Of a stretch of DNA of 32,927 nt, positions 15,285 to 22,282 are shown one piece after another (position 1 is the stretch's first letter; each line of letters starts with the position of its first letter). The DNA is taken from positions 4,735-37,661 of the forward strand of contig DIEW01000023.1 of the NCBI GenBank assembly GCA_002418825.1, in the 5' to 3' direction. The DNA is from Syntrophaceae bacterium UBA5764. Lineage in GTDB: Bacteria > Desulfobacterota > Syntrophia > Syntrophales > Smithellaceae. The notes beneath the pieces were generated by a model, which did not search any database, was not told where the DNA came from, and saw only the letters and a list, made by a program, of their open reading frames with translations. Made by a program: the position numbers and the translations under genes.

Positions 15285-16868
15285 ATGTCTTTTTCAAGAA
15301 TAAACACCTCAAGCGCAACACTTACCAAAAACAGAACCGAGGAGTCGATAACGTCAACTTCGGGTATGTGTGTAACATGTATCGACGGTTGCATAGGCAT
15401 GTGTGAAATAGGCAAATCAGCTTACCGCGGCCATGAAGTTATATATCCCCAACCCTTTGGTGTAATAACTTGCGCCGGCGAGAAGAAATATCCTGTCGAC
15501 TATTCGCACTTTAATATTATGGGAACAGCCACCGGCGCACACGGTATTGAAGCCGACAGCGACAAAGCCATCTTTCCGGCCGTTAATCTTGAGGTGGCCA
15601 TCGGCCACGATAAAGGCATAAAATTCCGTCTCCCGTGGATCATTTCTGGGATCGGCTCAACCAACATTGCCAAAAATAACTGGGAAGGACTGGCCTTAGG
15701 TTCCGCCCTAGCGGGAACCGGCCTTACTATCGGGGAAAACGTCGTCGGCATGGATCCCGAGGCCAAATTCAAGAACGGCAAAATCATCGACACAGTTGAT
15801 TTAAAACGCCGGGTTACTCTCTACAGAGATTACCAGAGCAACGGTTATGGCGCTATTGTCGTACAGGCCAACGTGGAAGACGGCCGCTTGAAAGTGCATG
15901 AATATGCCATCGAAAAGCTCGGCGTCGAGTGCGTGGAGCTTAAGTGGGGTCAGGGCGCGAAAGATATAGGCGGTGAAGTAAAAATCAAGGATTTAAAGAA
16001 AGCACAGATGCTGCATGATCGTGGATATATCGTCCTGCCGAACCCTTATGATCCGAATGTCATTAAAGCTTTTGAACAAGGGGCATTCAAAGAGTTTGAA
16101 AGGCACTCGCGTGTCGGCATGGTAACGGAAGAATCTTTTGCCTCAACCATTAATCGCTTGCGGAAAGCCGGAGCGAAATATATCTTTCTCAAAACTGGCG
16201 CTTATCGTCCCGTTGATCTGGCCAGAGCCATCGCTTTTTCCTCCAAATACAAACTGGATTTGCTTACCGTGGACAGCGCCGGCGGCGGCACGGGGATGAG
16301 CCCGTGGCGGATGATGAACGAATGGGGCGTCCCCCCCGTGGAGTTGCATTCCCTTGTATATCAATACGCGAAACAGCTGGCGGAAAAGAAAAAATACCTG
16401 CCCGCTATCGCCGTGAACGGCGGATTTACATTTGAGGACCAAATATTCAAGGGCCTGGCGATGGGCGCGCCCTTCGTCAAAATGATCGGCATGGCGCGCG
16501 CTCCCATTGCGGCGGCAATGGTTGGGAAAACGATAGGACTTTCCATTGAGGCCCAGCAGGTTCCAGTTTACGTCGAACGTTTCGGCAATTCCAAGGAAGA
16601 AATTTTCGTGACGGCAAGCTCGCTGCGCCAGAAACTGGGCGACAAAGATTTTGAAAAGCTGCCAACCGGCGCCATTGGACTCTATACATATTATGAAAGA
16701 TTGGCCCAAGGACTCCGTCAGCTTATGGCCGGCAGCAGAAAATTTTCTCTGGAGCATATATCGCGTGACGATCTGGCCGCCCTCACCCCCGAGGCAGCGC
16801 GTATCAGCGGCATTAATTATATTATGGATGTCGATAAAGACGAAACATTCCGTGTCCTCAATATATAA
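15285..16868 (+). CDS. Stand-alone FMN-binding glutamate synthase (GltB central) domain protein
   Basis: 527 residues of the PF01645-type glutamate synthase FMN domain. The barrel phosphate-binding parts are recognisable: VDSAGGGTGMSPWRMMNEWG and VNGGFTFEDQIFKGLAMGAPF. In GltB this domain adds ammonia to 2-oxoglutarate at FMN. Here the N-terminal glutaminase domain is absent. The Cys motif for the [3Fe-4S] cluster (KCHLNTCP-like) is also absent, replaced by a Cys-free stretch (MVGKTIGLSIEAQQVP). Instead the N-terminus carries Cys29-x2-Cys32-x3-Cys36-x3-Cys40, a likely alternative cluster site. The ribosome-binding site is AAAGGAG. It is the last gene of the sigma-54 operon. A 2-oxoglutarate amination role is inference; a different FMN reaction is possible. 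Confidence 0.9.
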   Translation: MSFSRINTSSATLTKNRTEESITSTSGMCVTCIDGCIGMCEIGKSAYRGHEVIYPQPFGVITCAGEKKYPVDYSHFNIMGTATGAHGIEADSDKAIFPAVNLEVAIGHDKGIKFRLPWIISGIGSTNIAKNNWEGLALGSALAGTGLTIGENVVGMDPEAKFKNGKIIDTVDLKRRVTLYRDYQSNGYGAIVVQANVEDGRLKVHEYAIEKLGVECVELKWGQGAKDIGGEVKIKDLKKAQMLHDRGYIVLPNPYDPNVIKAFEQGAFKEFERHSRVGMVTEESFASTINRLRKAGAKYIFLKTGAYRPVDLARAIAFSSKYKLDLLTVDSAGGGTGMSPWRMMNEWGVPPVELHSLVYQYAKQLAEKKKYLPAIAVNGGFTFEDQIFKGLAMGAPFVKMIGMARAPIAAAMVGKTIGLSIEAQQVPVYVERFGNSKEEIFVTASSLRQKLGDKDFEKLPTGAIGLYTYYERLAQGLRQLMAGSRKFSLEHISRDDLAALTPEAARISGINYIMDVDKDETFRVLNI

Positions 16869-16880
16869 AATTTTGCGGTA

Positions 16881-16919
16881 ATCGATTCCTCCGGTTTCAA
16901 TAGCCATGGGGGAATCGAT
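16881..16919 (+). terminator. Terminator of the sigma-54 operon
   Basis: ATCGATTCCTCC (16881-16892) pairs with GGGGGAATCGAT (16908-16919), with one G-T pair, around a 15-base loop. A T-rich stretch (ACTGTTTATTTTTTA) follows. It lies 12 bases after the stop codon. Confidence 0.8.
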
Positions 16920-17125
16920 AACTGTTTATTTTTTATTAATTACATCCTCATTTTAAACTTGGCATGTAACAACGTAATTTCCAAATAATCTGTGGTAAAC
17001 AATTATTTATGCATGATCTAAGCGATACAACAGACAGCTTCTGCCAGATAAATAACTCATCTGCATTGGAGCCTGCCGCAAACCCGACAACCGGACAATT
17101 TGGGAAAAAAGAAATACGGCAAAAA

Positions 17126-17581
17126 TCAATAGATGCGCATCTGACAGCCGCCAGCGATTGTCCCGCCCAGCTCGCGGCATTTTTCCAGAATCTCTGCAGT
17201 AATTTTTCCTCTGGCAATAACCGGCTCGAAAACTTTTTTCAATTTATAACCCAGCGCAATGCGCTCAATGGAATTTAAAGCACCCGTACCGTCATTACCG
17301 GCGCTGATAAAGACAACAAAAGGCTTGCGGAAAACCTTATCCTGGGCTTCAGGATAAGTGCGGTCAAAAAAATCTTTGAGCATTCCCGACATGTAGCCGA
17401 AATTTTCCGGCGTTCCCAGCGCCAGGCCGTCCGTCGTTAATAAATCCTCCAAGGTGGCCTGTGCGGCTTCTTTCAAAATTACCTCCACTCCCTCCACCGC
17501 GCGTGCGCCTTCGGCCACGGCCTCGGCCATTTTCATTGTATTGCCCGTCTGCGAATGATAAACAATTAATATTCTGGCCAT
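17126..17581 (-). CDS. Flavodoxin-like / WrbA-type NAD(P)H-quinone reductase family protein
   Basis: 151 residues with a flavodoxin fold. The FMN phosphate loop is SQTGNT (residues 10-15) in ILIVYHSQTGNTMKMAEAV. The second flavin loop region is GLALGTPENFGYMSGMLKDF, close to the WrbA/flavodoxin 'GTPTYFG' pattern. FVVFISAGNDGTGAL is the third strand and loop. It could be an electron-carrying flavodoxin or a small quinone reductase; the sequence alone does not decide. A GGTGG/AAGGGG stretch precedes the ATG. It is transcribed alone and convergently toward the sigma-54 operon. The 257 bases between them hold the operon terminator and nothing else I can identify. Confidence 0.85.
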   Translation of the reverse strand: MARILIVYHSQTGNTMKMAEAVAEGARAVEGVEVILKEAAQATLEDLLTTDGLALGTPENFGYMSGMLKDFFDRTYPEAQDKVFRKPFVVFISAGNDGTGALNSIERIALGYKLKKVFEPVIARGKITAEILEKCRELGGTIAGGCQMRIY

Positions 17582-17735
17582 TTTTTACCACCCCTTTTCC
17601 AAAGATGATACATGAAAACCAAGAGAATCGTCAATGAAGAATTGGAAAATTCCATAATTATTCCGAATAAGATTTCTCTCTCCAACGCTTGCCCGTTCAT
17701 TAAAATATTAGTTAACTTAATCAACCATTCTTGAT

Positions 17736-17761
17736 AGGCATTTTATGCCTTGCATTAAGGC
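17736..17761. promoter_or_regulatory. Two overlapping inverted repeats upstream of the MarR gene
   Basis: AGGCAT-TTT-ATGCCT (17736-17750) overlaps GCCTT-N5-AAGGC (17747-17761). They lie 30-55 bases before the MarR start, where an autoregulatory operator would be expected. A TTGATA lies just upstream (17731-17736), but no convincing -10 box is seen. Confidence 0.4.
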
Positions 17762-17791
17762 TGTCATGCTTGCTTAGAGGAGAAAAGGATA

Positions 17792-18277
17792 ATGAAAGAA
17801 CAAGTTAAGCAAATAATCGGTCTTCTCGAAGATATAATTTATAATTTTAGCGCACACGACATGGGAGATAATTGCTGTGAAAACATTTCTCACGGCGAGT
17901 TTCGAGCTTTGCGTGTTATTTCAAGAATGAAAAGATGCACAATGCAGGACATCGCTAAAAATATAGCTGTTACAAAAAGTGGCGCAACGCGTATTATCAG
18001 CCGCCTCGGAGAAAAAAAACTGGCTAGGCGGATAACCGATAAAAATGACGGCCGCGTCTGCTGTGTCCAATTATCTAAAAATGGGAAATCACTAATTTCA
18101 AAATTGGTAGAGAAAAGCGCAGGAAAAATGGCAACTATTCTTGCGGCAATGAAACCGGACATGCGGCAGATACTCCTAATCGGTTTAAAAACTTTTGTTG
18201 AAACTTCGCATAATGAAAACATCAATGACAATACGTTGAAGAAGTCATTTAAAAAATCGCTTAAACCCTATAAATAA
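17792..18277 (+). CDS. MarR-family transcriptional regulator with Cys pairs
   Basis: 161 residues with a MarR winged helix (about 35-105): SHGEFRALRVISRMKRCTMQ, recognition helix TKSGATRIISRLGEKKLARR, and a wing ending ITDKNDGRVCCVQLSKNG. The terminal helices should dimerise. It contains two adjacent Cys pairs, Cys28-Cys29 (DNCCEN) and Cys90-Cys91 (RVCCVQ), plus Cys49, which is unusual for MarR and suggests sensing of thiol-reactive metal(loid)s or oxidants. GAGGAG lies upstream of the ATG. The Cys-rich ArsP-type permease gene begins 54 bases downstream and is its likely target. The effector is inferred. Confidence 0.9.
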   Translation: MKEQVKQIIGLLEDIIYNFSAHDMGDNCCENISHGEFRALRVISRMKRCTMQDIAKNIAVTKSGATRIISRLGEKKLARRITDKNDGRVCCVQLSKNGKSLISKLVEKSAGKMATILAAMKPDMRQILLIGLKTFVETSHNENINDNTLKKSFKKSLKPYK

Positions 18278-18331
18278 AATAAGTTGAAATATTCAATTAT
18301 TATTCTGATTAAGACAATGGAGAAAATGTAA

Positions 18332-19381
18332 ATGTTTGGTCTGAATAATTTTATCACAGCTGGTAAGTTTTTTTTGGCTATCGCCGGTGAACTTGTTCTT
18401 ATATTTGTCGTTGTTTCTTTTATTATCGGGCTCTTGATGGAATATCTTCCTCCTACCCGTGTAAGAGATTTTCTATCCGATAAGTTAACGTGGCTGCAAT
18501 ACTTTCTTGGTGCCGGTCTGGGCGCGCTCACCCCATTTTGCTCCTGCTCCACTGTTCCCATAACCGCGGGATTACTGAAGGGTGGGGTTCCTTTTGGTCC
18601 CACTATGGCATTTCTTTTCTCATCACCGGTTCTTAATCCGATAATTATCGCTCTACTGCTTTCCTTACTTGGTCTTAAAGTTACTGTCCTTTATATTATC
18701 ATTACATTTTTTGGTTCCATCACAATGGCCGCGACGCTTTCAAAGCTGGAGTTGGAAAAACAGGTTAAGCCTCTGATGAATCTCGAAACCTCCTGTTGTA
18801 CGACAGGGGCAAATTCAGGCATCACAAACTTGAAATCCCACCCGGCGGCAACCGCTTGCTGTTCTTCAGAAGGTGCACAGCCCCTAACCTTAATAACACT
18901 GCCAACTGTTGAATCGTCATGCTGTACCCCCAACCTTGAAGCAAATGCTTCATCGCGGGCACCATTTAAGGAAAAGTTGAAAAGTGCATCACTATCAGCA
19001 GTTGATACTTTTAAGGGCGTGTTTTGGTATCTTCTGCTTGGCGCGGGTATTGGTGCTTTTATTTACGGCTTTTTCCCTCAGGATATGGTCGTCAAATTAG
19101 CCGGGCCAGGCAATTCTTTGTCCATTCCTATCGCGGCGGTAACTGGCGTACCTATGTATATCCGGGCAGAAACAATTATACCCATAAGCGCTGCTCTTGT
19201 GGGCAAGGGCATGGGTGTTGGAACAGTACTTTCGCTGATAATAGGTGGCGCGGGAGCAAGCATACCAGAATTGATTATTCTTAATTCCATGTTCAAAAAG
19301 AAACTGATTTTTGCTTTTGTGTTAACCGTTTTTGTAATTGCTGTTATAGCTGGTTATCTCGTTGATATTCTTCAATATTAA
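18332..19381 (+). CDS. ArsP/DUF318-family permease with three Cys-Cys motifs in its central loop
   Basis: A 349-residue membrane protein of the permease family that includes ArsP (organoarsenical efflux) and SO_0444-type metal exporters. It has two hydrophobic halves of about four helices each. The conserved motif TPFCSCSTVPITAG carries Cys70 and Cys72. The hydrophilic central loop (about 140-215) holds Cys-Cys at 155-156, 176-177 and 197-198, spaced exactly 21 residues apart. These may hand metal(loid)s to the channel. GGAG precedes the ATG. It follows the MarR gene closely, in an AT-rich stretch that looks different in base use from the operon upstream, which may mean transfer. Substrate uncertain: arsenic compounds or soft metals. 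Confidence 0.85.
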   Translation: MFGLNNFITAGKFFLAIAGELVLIFVVVSFIIGLLMEYLPPTRVRDFLSDKLTWLQYFLGAGLGALTPFCSCSTVPITAGLLKGGVPFGPTMAFLFSSPVLNPIIIALLLSLLGLKVTVLYIIITFFGSITMAATLSKLELEKQVKPLMNLETSCCTTGANSGITNLKSHPAATACCSSEGAQPLTLITLPTVESSCCTPNLEANASSRAPFKEKLKSASLSAVDTFKGVFWYLLLGAGIGAFIYGFFPQDMVVKLAGPGNSLSIPIAAVTGVPMYIRAETIIPISAALVGKGMGVGTVLSLIIGGAGASIPELIILNSMFKKKLIFAFVLTVFVIAVIAGYLVDILQY

Positions 19382-19611
19382 TCAGATCAGTCCCAAAAGA
19401 ACACCACCAAAAATTTACATGTTTAGCTTATTACAACAATTACCAAAACCGCATAAGGCAATTTATTTTGCAAAGATGTGCCGTTATTGTGCTGTCTTCA
19501 ATTTAGCAACCCAATATCCACAGCTTTCCAGTGAAAGCCTATGATCTCCTATAGAAAAAACAAGACGATTACAATTTTTATTCAACACAGTTTTTTACCA
19601 TTTTAAAGTTC

Positions 19612-19640
19612 TTGACACAATATGGCTATTTGGCTATATT
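19612..19640 (+). promoter_or_regulatory. Promoter of the arsenic operon
   Basis: TTGACA (19612-19617), exactly 17 bases of spacer, then TATATT (19635-19640): a near-consensus sigma-70 promoter. The arsR ATG is at 19667. The preceding intergenic stretch (19382-19611) shows no gene or other element I can support. Confidence 0.85.
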
Positions 19641-19649
19641 GCCAAATAG
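19626..19649. promoter_or_regulatory. ArsR operator overlapping the -10 box
   Basis: A perfect 9-bp inverted repeat, CTATTTGGC (19626-19634) and GCCAAATAG (19641-19649), has the -10 hexamer TATATT as its 6-base centre. Bound repressor would occlude the promoter directly. The layout is typical of ArsR/SmtB operators. Confidence 0.85.
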
Positions 19650-19666
19650 ATTGCGGATATTAAAAG

Positions 19667-19999
19667 ATGAAAAAAACAGAAAAAACCATATACGAGGCAC
19701 GGGCGAAAATAATCAAGGCCATCGCCCATCCCAGCCGCCTGCTGATAATCGAAGAGCTTCAGCGTCAGGAGCGGTGCGTGAACGAACTTACCGAGATGAT
19801 CGGCGCGGACACTTCCACTGTCTCCAAGCATTTAAGCGTTCTAAAAAACGCCGGGCTGGTGGCTGATGAAAAAAGAGGAAATGCTATCTTCTATACTCTG
19901 CGCTGCCCCTGCATTATGGGATTCATGGGATGTGTGGAAGAGGTTCTTGCCGCCAACGCTGAAGATCAGAAAAACATTATGAAGGCGTGTAAAAAATAG
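19667..19999 (+). CDS. arsR: ArsR-family repressor
   Basis: A 110-residue ArsR/SmtB winged-helix repressor: KIIKAIAHPSRLLIIEEL, then the recognition region DTSTVSKHLSVLKNAGLVAD and the wing EKRGNAIFYTL. It lacks the classical ELCVCDL helix-4 site; only Cys37 is present there (RQERCVNEL). Instead Cys80-Pro-Cys82-x6-Cys89 follow the wing, a C-terminal site like those described for alternative ArsR types. Arsenite or a related species probably releases it from the operator at 19626-19649. It is the first gene of the arsenic operon; the next gene starts 9 bases after its stop. Confidence 0.92.
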   Translation: MKKTEKTIYEARAKIIKAIAHPSRLLIIEELQRQERCVNELTEMIGADTSTVSKHLSVLKNAGLVADEKRGNAIFYTLRCPCIMGFMGCVEEVLAANAEDQKNIMKACKK

Positions 20000-20008
20000 G
20001 AGAAAAGC

Positions 20009-20260
20009 ATGAAGATAGAAATTCTAGGAATCGGTTGTGCCAAATGTCATAAACTGGAAGAAATGGTGCGTGCTGTTGTAGCAAAAGAAGATATAAACGC
20101 GGATATTTCTAAAGTGGAAGATTTCAAAAAAATCATGAAATACGGGGTAATGACCACGCCCGCGCTGGTTATCGACGGCGAAGTAAAAGCCGCAGGTAAA
20201 ATTCCTTCAGATGATCAAATCAAAAGCTGGTTGAAAGGTGAATCAATAAATAAGGAATAA
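20009..20260 (+). CDS. Small thioredoxin-fold protein (redox-active disulfide family)
   Basis: 83 residues: a minimal thioredoxin fold with active site Cys10-Ala-Lys-Cys13 (GIGCAKCHKLEEMV) and cis-Pro region MTTPALVIDGE. It matches the family of 75-85-residue 'redox-active disulfide' thioredoxins often found in arsenic operons beside CcdA and permeases. It has no signal peptide, so it is cytoplasmic. A plausible job is reducing ArsC or passing thiol electrons to the membrane protein CcdA. AGGAGA precedes the ATG. Confidence 0.9.
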   Translation: MKIEILGIGCAKCHKLEEMVRAVVAKEDINADISKVEDFKKIMKYGVMTTPALVIDGEVKAAGKIPSDDQIKSWLKGESINKE

Positions 20261-20271
20261 ATGGTCTCTCT

Positions 20272-20689
20272 ATGACTGAATGTTGTGAAGAAGGCACTAA
20301 ATTAATTTACTCCTGCACCGGTTCGGCAGATGTTGGTGAAATTGCTGACCGGATGGCGCGCAGACTGCGCGATGAAGGCTATACAATCATGACTTGTCTG
20401 GCTGGCGTGAGCGCGAAACTTTCCGGTTTTGTCCAGTCGGCGCTTGGCGCGAAATATTACAATTGACGGATGTTCTACTGTCTGCGCCAGAAAGTCACTG
20501 GAGCTTATTGGTGTTAACCCAAAACCCTATATCTTAACCGCCTTGGGACTGGAAAAACATGAAACGCCCGTGACAAAAAAGGTTATTGATGAAATTTTCG
20601 AAAAAATTATAAATAGCGAGGGCTTCCCCGCAGCAAAAATCTCTACAGTAACTAATAGCTTCTGCGGGATAAAAATATTAAATAAATAA
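20272..20689 (+). pseudogene. DGC-domain putative zinc-binding protein, interrupted by a +1 frameshift
   Basis: Two adjacent frames make one protein. Residues from 20272 read LIYSCTGSADVGEIADRMAR through LAGVSAKLSGFVQSALGAK and stop at 20466. The +1 frame continues with ITIDGCSTVCARKSLELIGV and ends at 20689. Together they give the ~138-residue DGC domain family (putative zinc-binding; conserved Asp-Gly-Cys), whose function is not firmly known. Deleting one A from the AAA in GCGAAATATT (near 20449-20458) would restore a continuous frame. So this is a recent inactivation, a sequencing error, or, less likely, programmed shifting. Neighbouring operon genes are intact. No good ribosome-binding site precedes the ATG. 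Confidence 0.82.
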
Positions 20690-20699
20690 AGGAGATTAA

Positions 20700-21122
20700 A
20701 TGCCTTTAAGGTTAAAACGAATCGGATTTTTAGCGCTATTGGCAGTTTTTATTATCATCTTACTTTCAGCAAACTATCATTGCGCTCTTGCTCAGGAAAA
20801 GGACGGTAAAACAGCACCGAAAACGGAAAAATCTATTATGCCGCTGGTGACTTTTGTGGAAATCGGCTCCGTCAACTGTATTCCCTGTCGCGCGATGCAG
20901 CCGATTATGAAGGCGGTGGAAGAAGAATTCGGCGAGCAGGTTAATGTTGTTTTTCATGATGTATGGACGCCCAAAGGGAAAATAAACGCGGCAAAATATA
21001 ATATCCGCGTAATTCCCACGCAGGTTTTTCTGGACAAGGACGGTAAAGAATATTTTCGTCACGAAGGCTATCATCCCAAAGCAGAGGTAGAAAGGGTCCT
21101 GAAAACGCAGGGGGTCAAATAA
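20700..21122 (+). CDS. Exported thioredoxin-family protein
   Basis: 140 residues. An N-terminal signal segment (hydrophobic about 9-24, likely cleavage after ALA31) precedes a thioredoxin domain with active site Cys60-Ile-Pro-Cys63 (GSVNCIPCRAMQP) and cis-Pro region IRVIPTQVFLDKDGKE. It should work in the periplasm or on the outer face of the membrane. The ccdA gene starts immediately after its stop codon, so the pair resembles a DsbD-like relay: cytoplasmic thiols, CcdA, then this thioredoxin. GGAG lies upstream of the ATG. Confidence 0.9.
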   Translation: MPLRLKRIGFLALLAVFIIILLSANYHCALAQEKDGKTAPKTEKSIMPLVTFVEIGSVNCIPCRAMQPIMKAVEEEFGEQVNVVFHDVWTPKGKINAAKYNIRVIPTQVFLDKDGKEYFRHEGYHPKAEVERVLKTQGVK

Positions 21123-21836
21123 GTGCTTATTGACCTCTTTACCTGGCTGACGACGGCGCTAACGCAATCGCCAGAAATTGCTATCGTCGCGGCTTTTGTT
21201 TGGGGGATATTATCGGTAATACTTTCGCCCTGTCATATCGCCTGCATTCCCCTGATCGTCGGTTTCATCGACGGTCAGGGAAACATCAGCACAGGAAGAG
21301 CTTTTGTTCTTTCATTGCTCTTTGGATTAGGCATTCTCATTACGATTGGTCTAATTGGCCTGATCACGGGACTTGCAGGGCGTATGCTGGGCGACATTGG
21401 CGGTTACGGCAATTATTTAGTGGTGATTGTTTTTTTTGCGGTAGGCCTCAATTTGCTAGGCATTCTGCCTCTGCCTTTCATGGAGGGTGGAGCAAATCCT
21501 AACTATAAAAGAAAAGGTGTTCTAGCGGCTTTTATTTTGGGTCTTTTGTTTGGTATTGCATTAGGGCCTTGCACATTTGCCTACATGGCAACAATGTTGG
21601 GCGTAGTGTTTAGCATCGCGACAACACAAATGATGCTGGCAATGACATTTCTGGCGGCTTTTGCCATTGGCCACTGTGCTGTATTGGTTTTTGCGGGAAC
21701 ATTTACGGAAGTTGTGCAGCATTACCTGCGCTGGAGTGAAAAATCCAAAGGCGCGGAGATTCTCAAAAAGAGCTGCGGCGTCCTGGTCATTCTGAGCGGT
21801 ATTTATCTTATTGGCCTTAATTTTGTGCAAGGATAA
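21123..21836 (+). CDS. CcdA/DsbD-type transmembrane thiol-electron transporter
   Basis: A 237-residue membrane protein with six hydrophobic segments. Its two conserved Cys motifs are LSPCHIACIPL near the N-terminus and LGPCTFAYMA in the fourth helix, the pair that carries electrons across the membrane in CcdA/DsbD proteins. Translation starts at a GTG directly after the preceding stop codon, with AGGGGG in the upstream gene as ribosome-binding site. It links the cytoplasmic thiol pool with the exported thioredoxin. Its presence between a thioredoxin and arsC suggests reducing power for arsenic handling; the direction of flow is inferred. Confidence 0.92.
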   Translation: MLIDLFTWLTTALTQSPEIAIVAAFVWGILSVILSPCHIACIPLIVGFIDGQGNISTGRAFVLSLLFGLGILITIGLIGLITGLAGRMLGDIGGYGNYLVVIVFFAVGLNLLGILPLPFMEGGANPNYKRKGVLAAFILGLLFGIALGPCTFAYMATMLGVVFSIATTQMMLAMTFLAAFAIGHCAVLVFAGTFTEVVQHYLRWSEKSKGAEILKKSCGVLVILSGIYLIGLNFVQG

Positions 21837-21840
21837 CTAA

Positions 21841-22272
21841 ATGAAGAAAAGAGTTTTATTTTTGTGCACATCCAATTCCTGCCGCTCGCAGATGGCGGAA
21901 GGGGTCACTAATCATTTCTTCGGCGATAAACTGGAGGCCTTTTCCGCCGGAACTCAGGCGTCTTACGTCAATCCTTTAGCCATTGAAGTGCTGAAAGAAA
22001 TAGGCATCGACATTTCCGGTCATCGTTCAAAAAATCTTTCCGAATTCGACGGTCAGAAATTCGACTACGTGATTACGCTGTGCGGCGATGCCAATGAAGC
22101 CTGTCCCCTATATATCGGAGGAACAAAAAAGATTCACATCGGCTTTGACGATCCGGCTAAAGCCACGGGAAACAGTGAAGAAATCCATCAGGAATTCCGG
22201 CGTGTGCGTGACGAAATTAAAGAAAAATTAACCGCTTTTTGGTGCAAGGAAAAAATAATTAATATTAATTAA
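21841..22272 (+). CDS. arsC: Arsenate reductase, thioredoxin-coupled type
   Basis: A 143-residue low-molecular-weight phosphatase-like ArsC, which reduces arsenate to arsenite. The P-loop is Cys9-x5-Arg15 (LCTSNSCRS). The redox relay Cys81 and Cys88 lies in ITLCGDANEACP, as in the thioredoxin-dependent class of Staphylococcus/Bacillus ArsC. FDDPAKATG is the conserved acid-loop region. AAGGA within the end of ccdA serves as ribosome-binding site, 4 bases after that gene's stop. The thioredoxins encoded upstream are its probable reductants, and Acr3 downstream exports the product. Confidence 0.95.
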   Translation: MKKRVLFLCTSNSCRSQMAEGVTNHFFGDKLEAFSAGTQASYVNPLAIEVLKEIGIDISGHRSKNLSEFDGQKFDYVITLCGDANEACPLYIGGTKKIHIGFDDPAKATGNSEEIHQEFRRVRDEIKEKLTAFWCKEKIININ

Positions 22273-22282
22273 GGAGTCGTCT

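Noticed and set aside
10463..16868. Reading the operon as an [FeFe] hydrogenase (HydABC)
   Set aside because: The NuoG-N-like subunit ends at residue 225 without an H-cluster domain, and no H-cluster motif occurs in any operon protein.
16143..16907. 254-codon open frame on the minus strand opposite the GltB-like gene
   Set aside because: It is antisense to a well-recognised gene, its protein has no family features, and it covers that gene's terminator. A shadow frame.
19382..19611. Possible gene remnant or mobile-element end between the two arsenic-related units
   Set aside because: No terminal repeats, target duplication or recognisable coding remnant could be seen.
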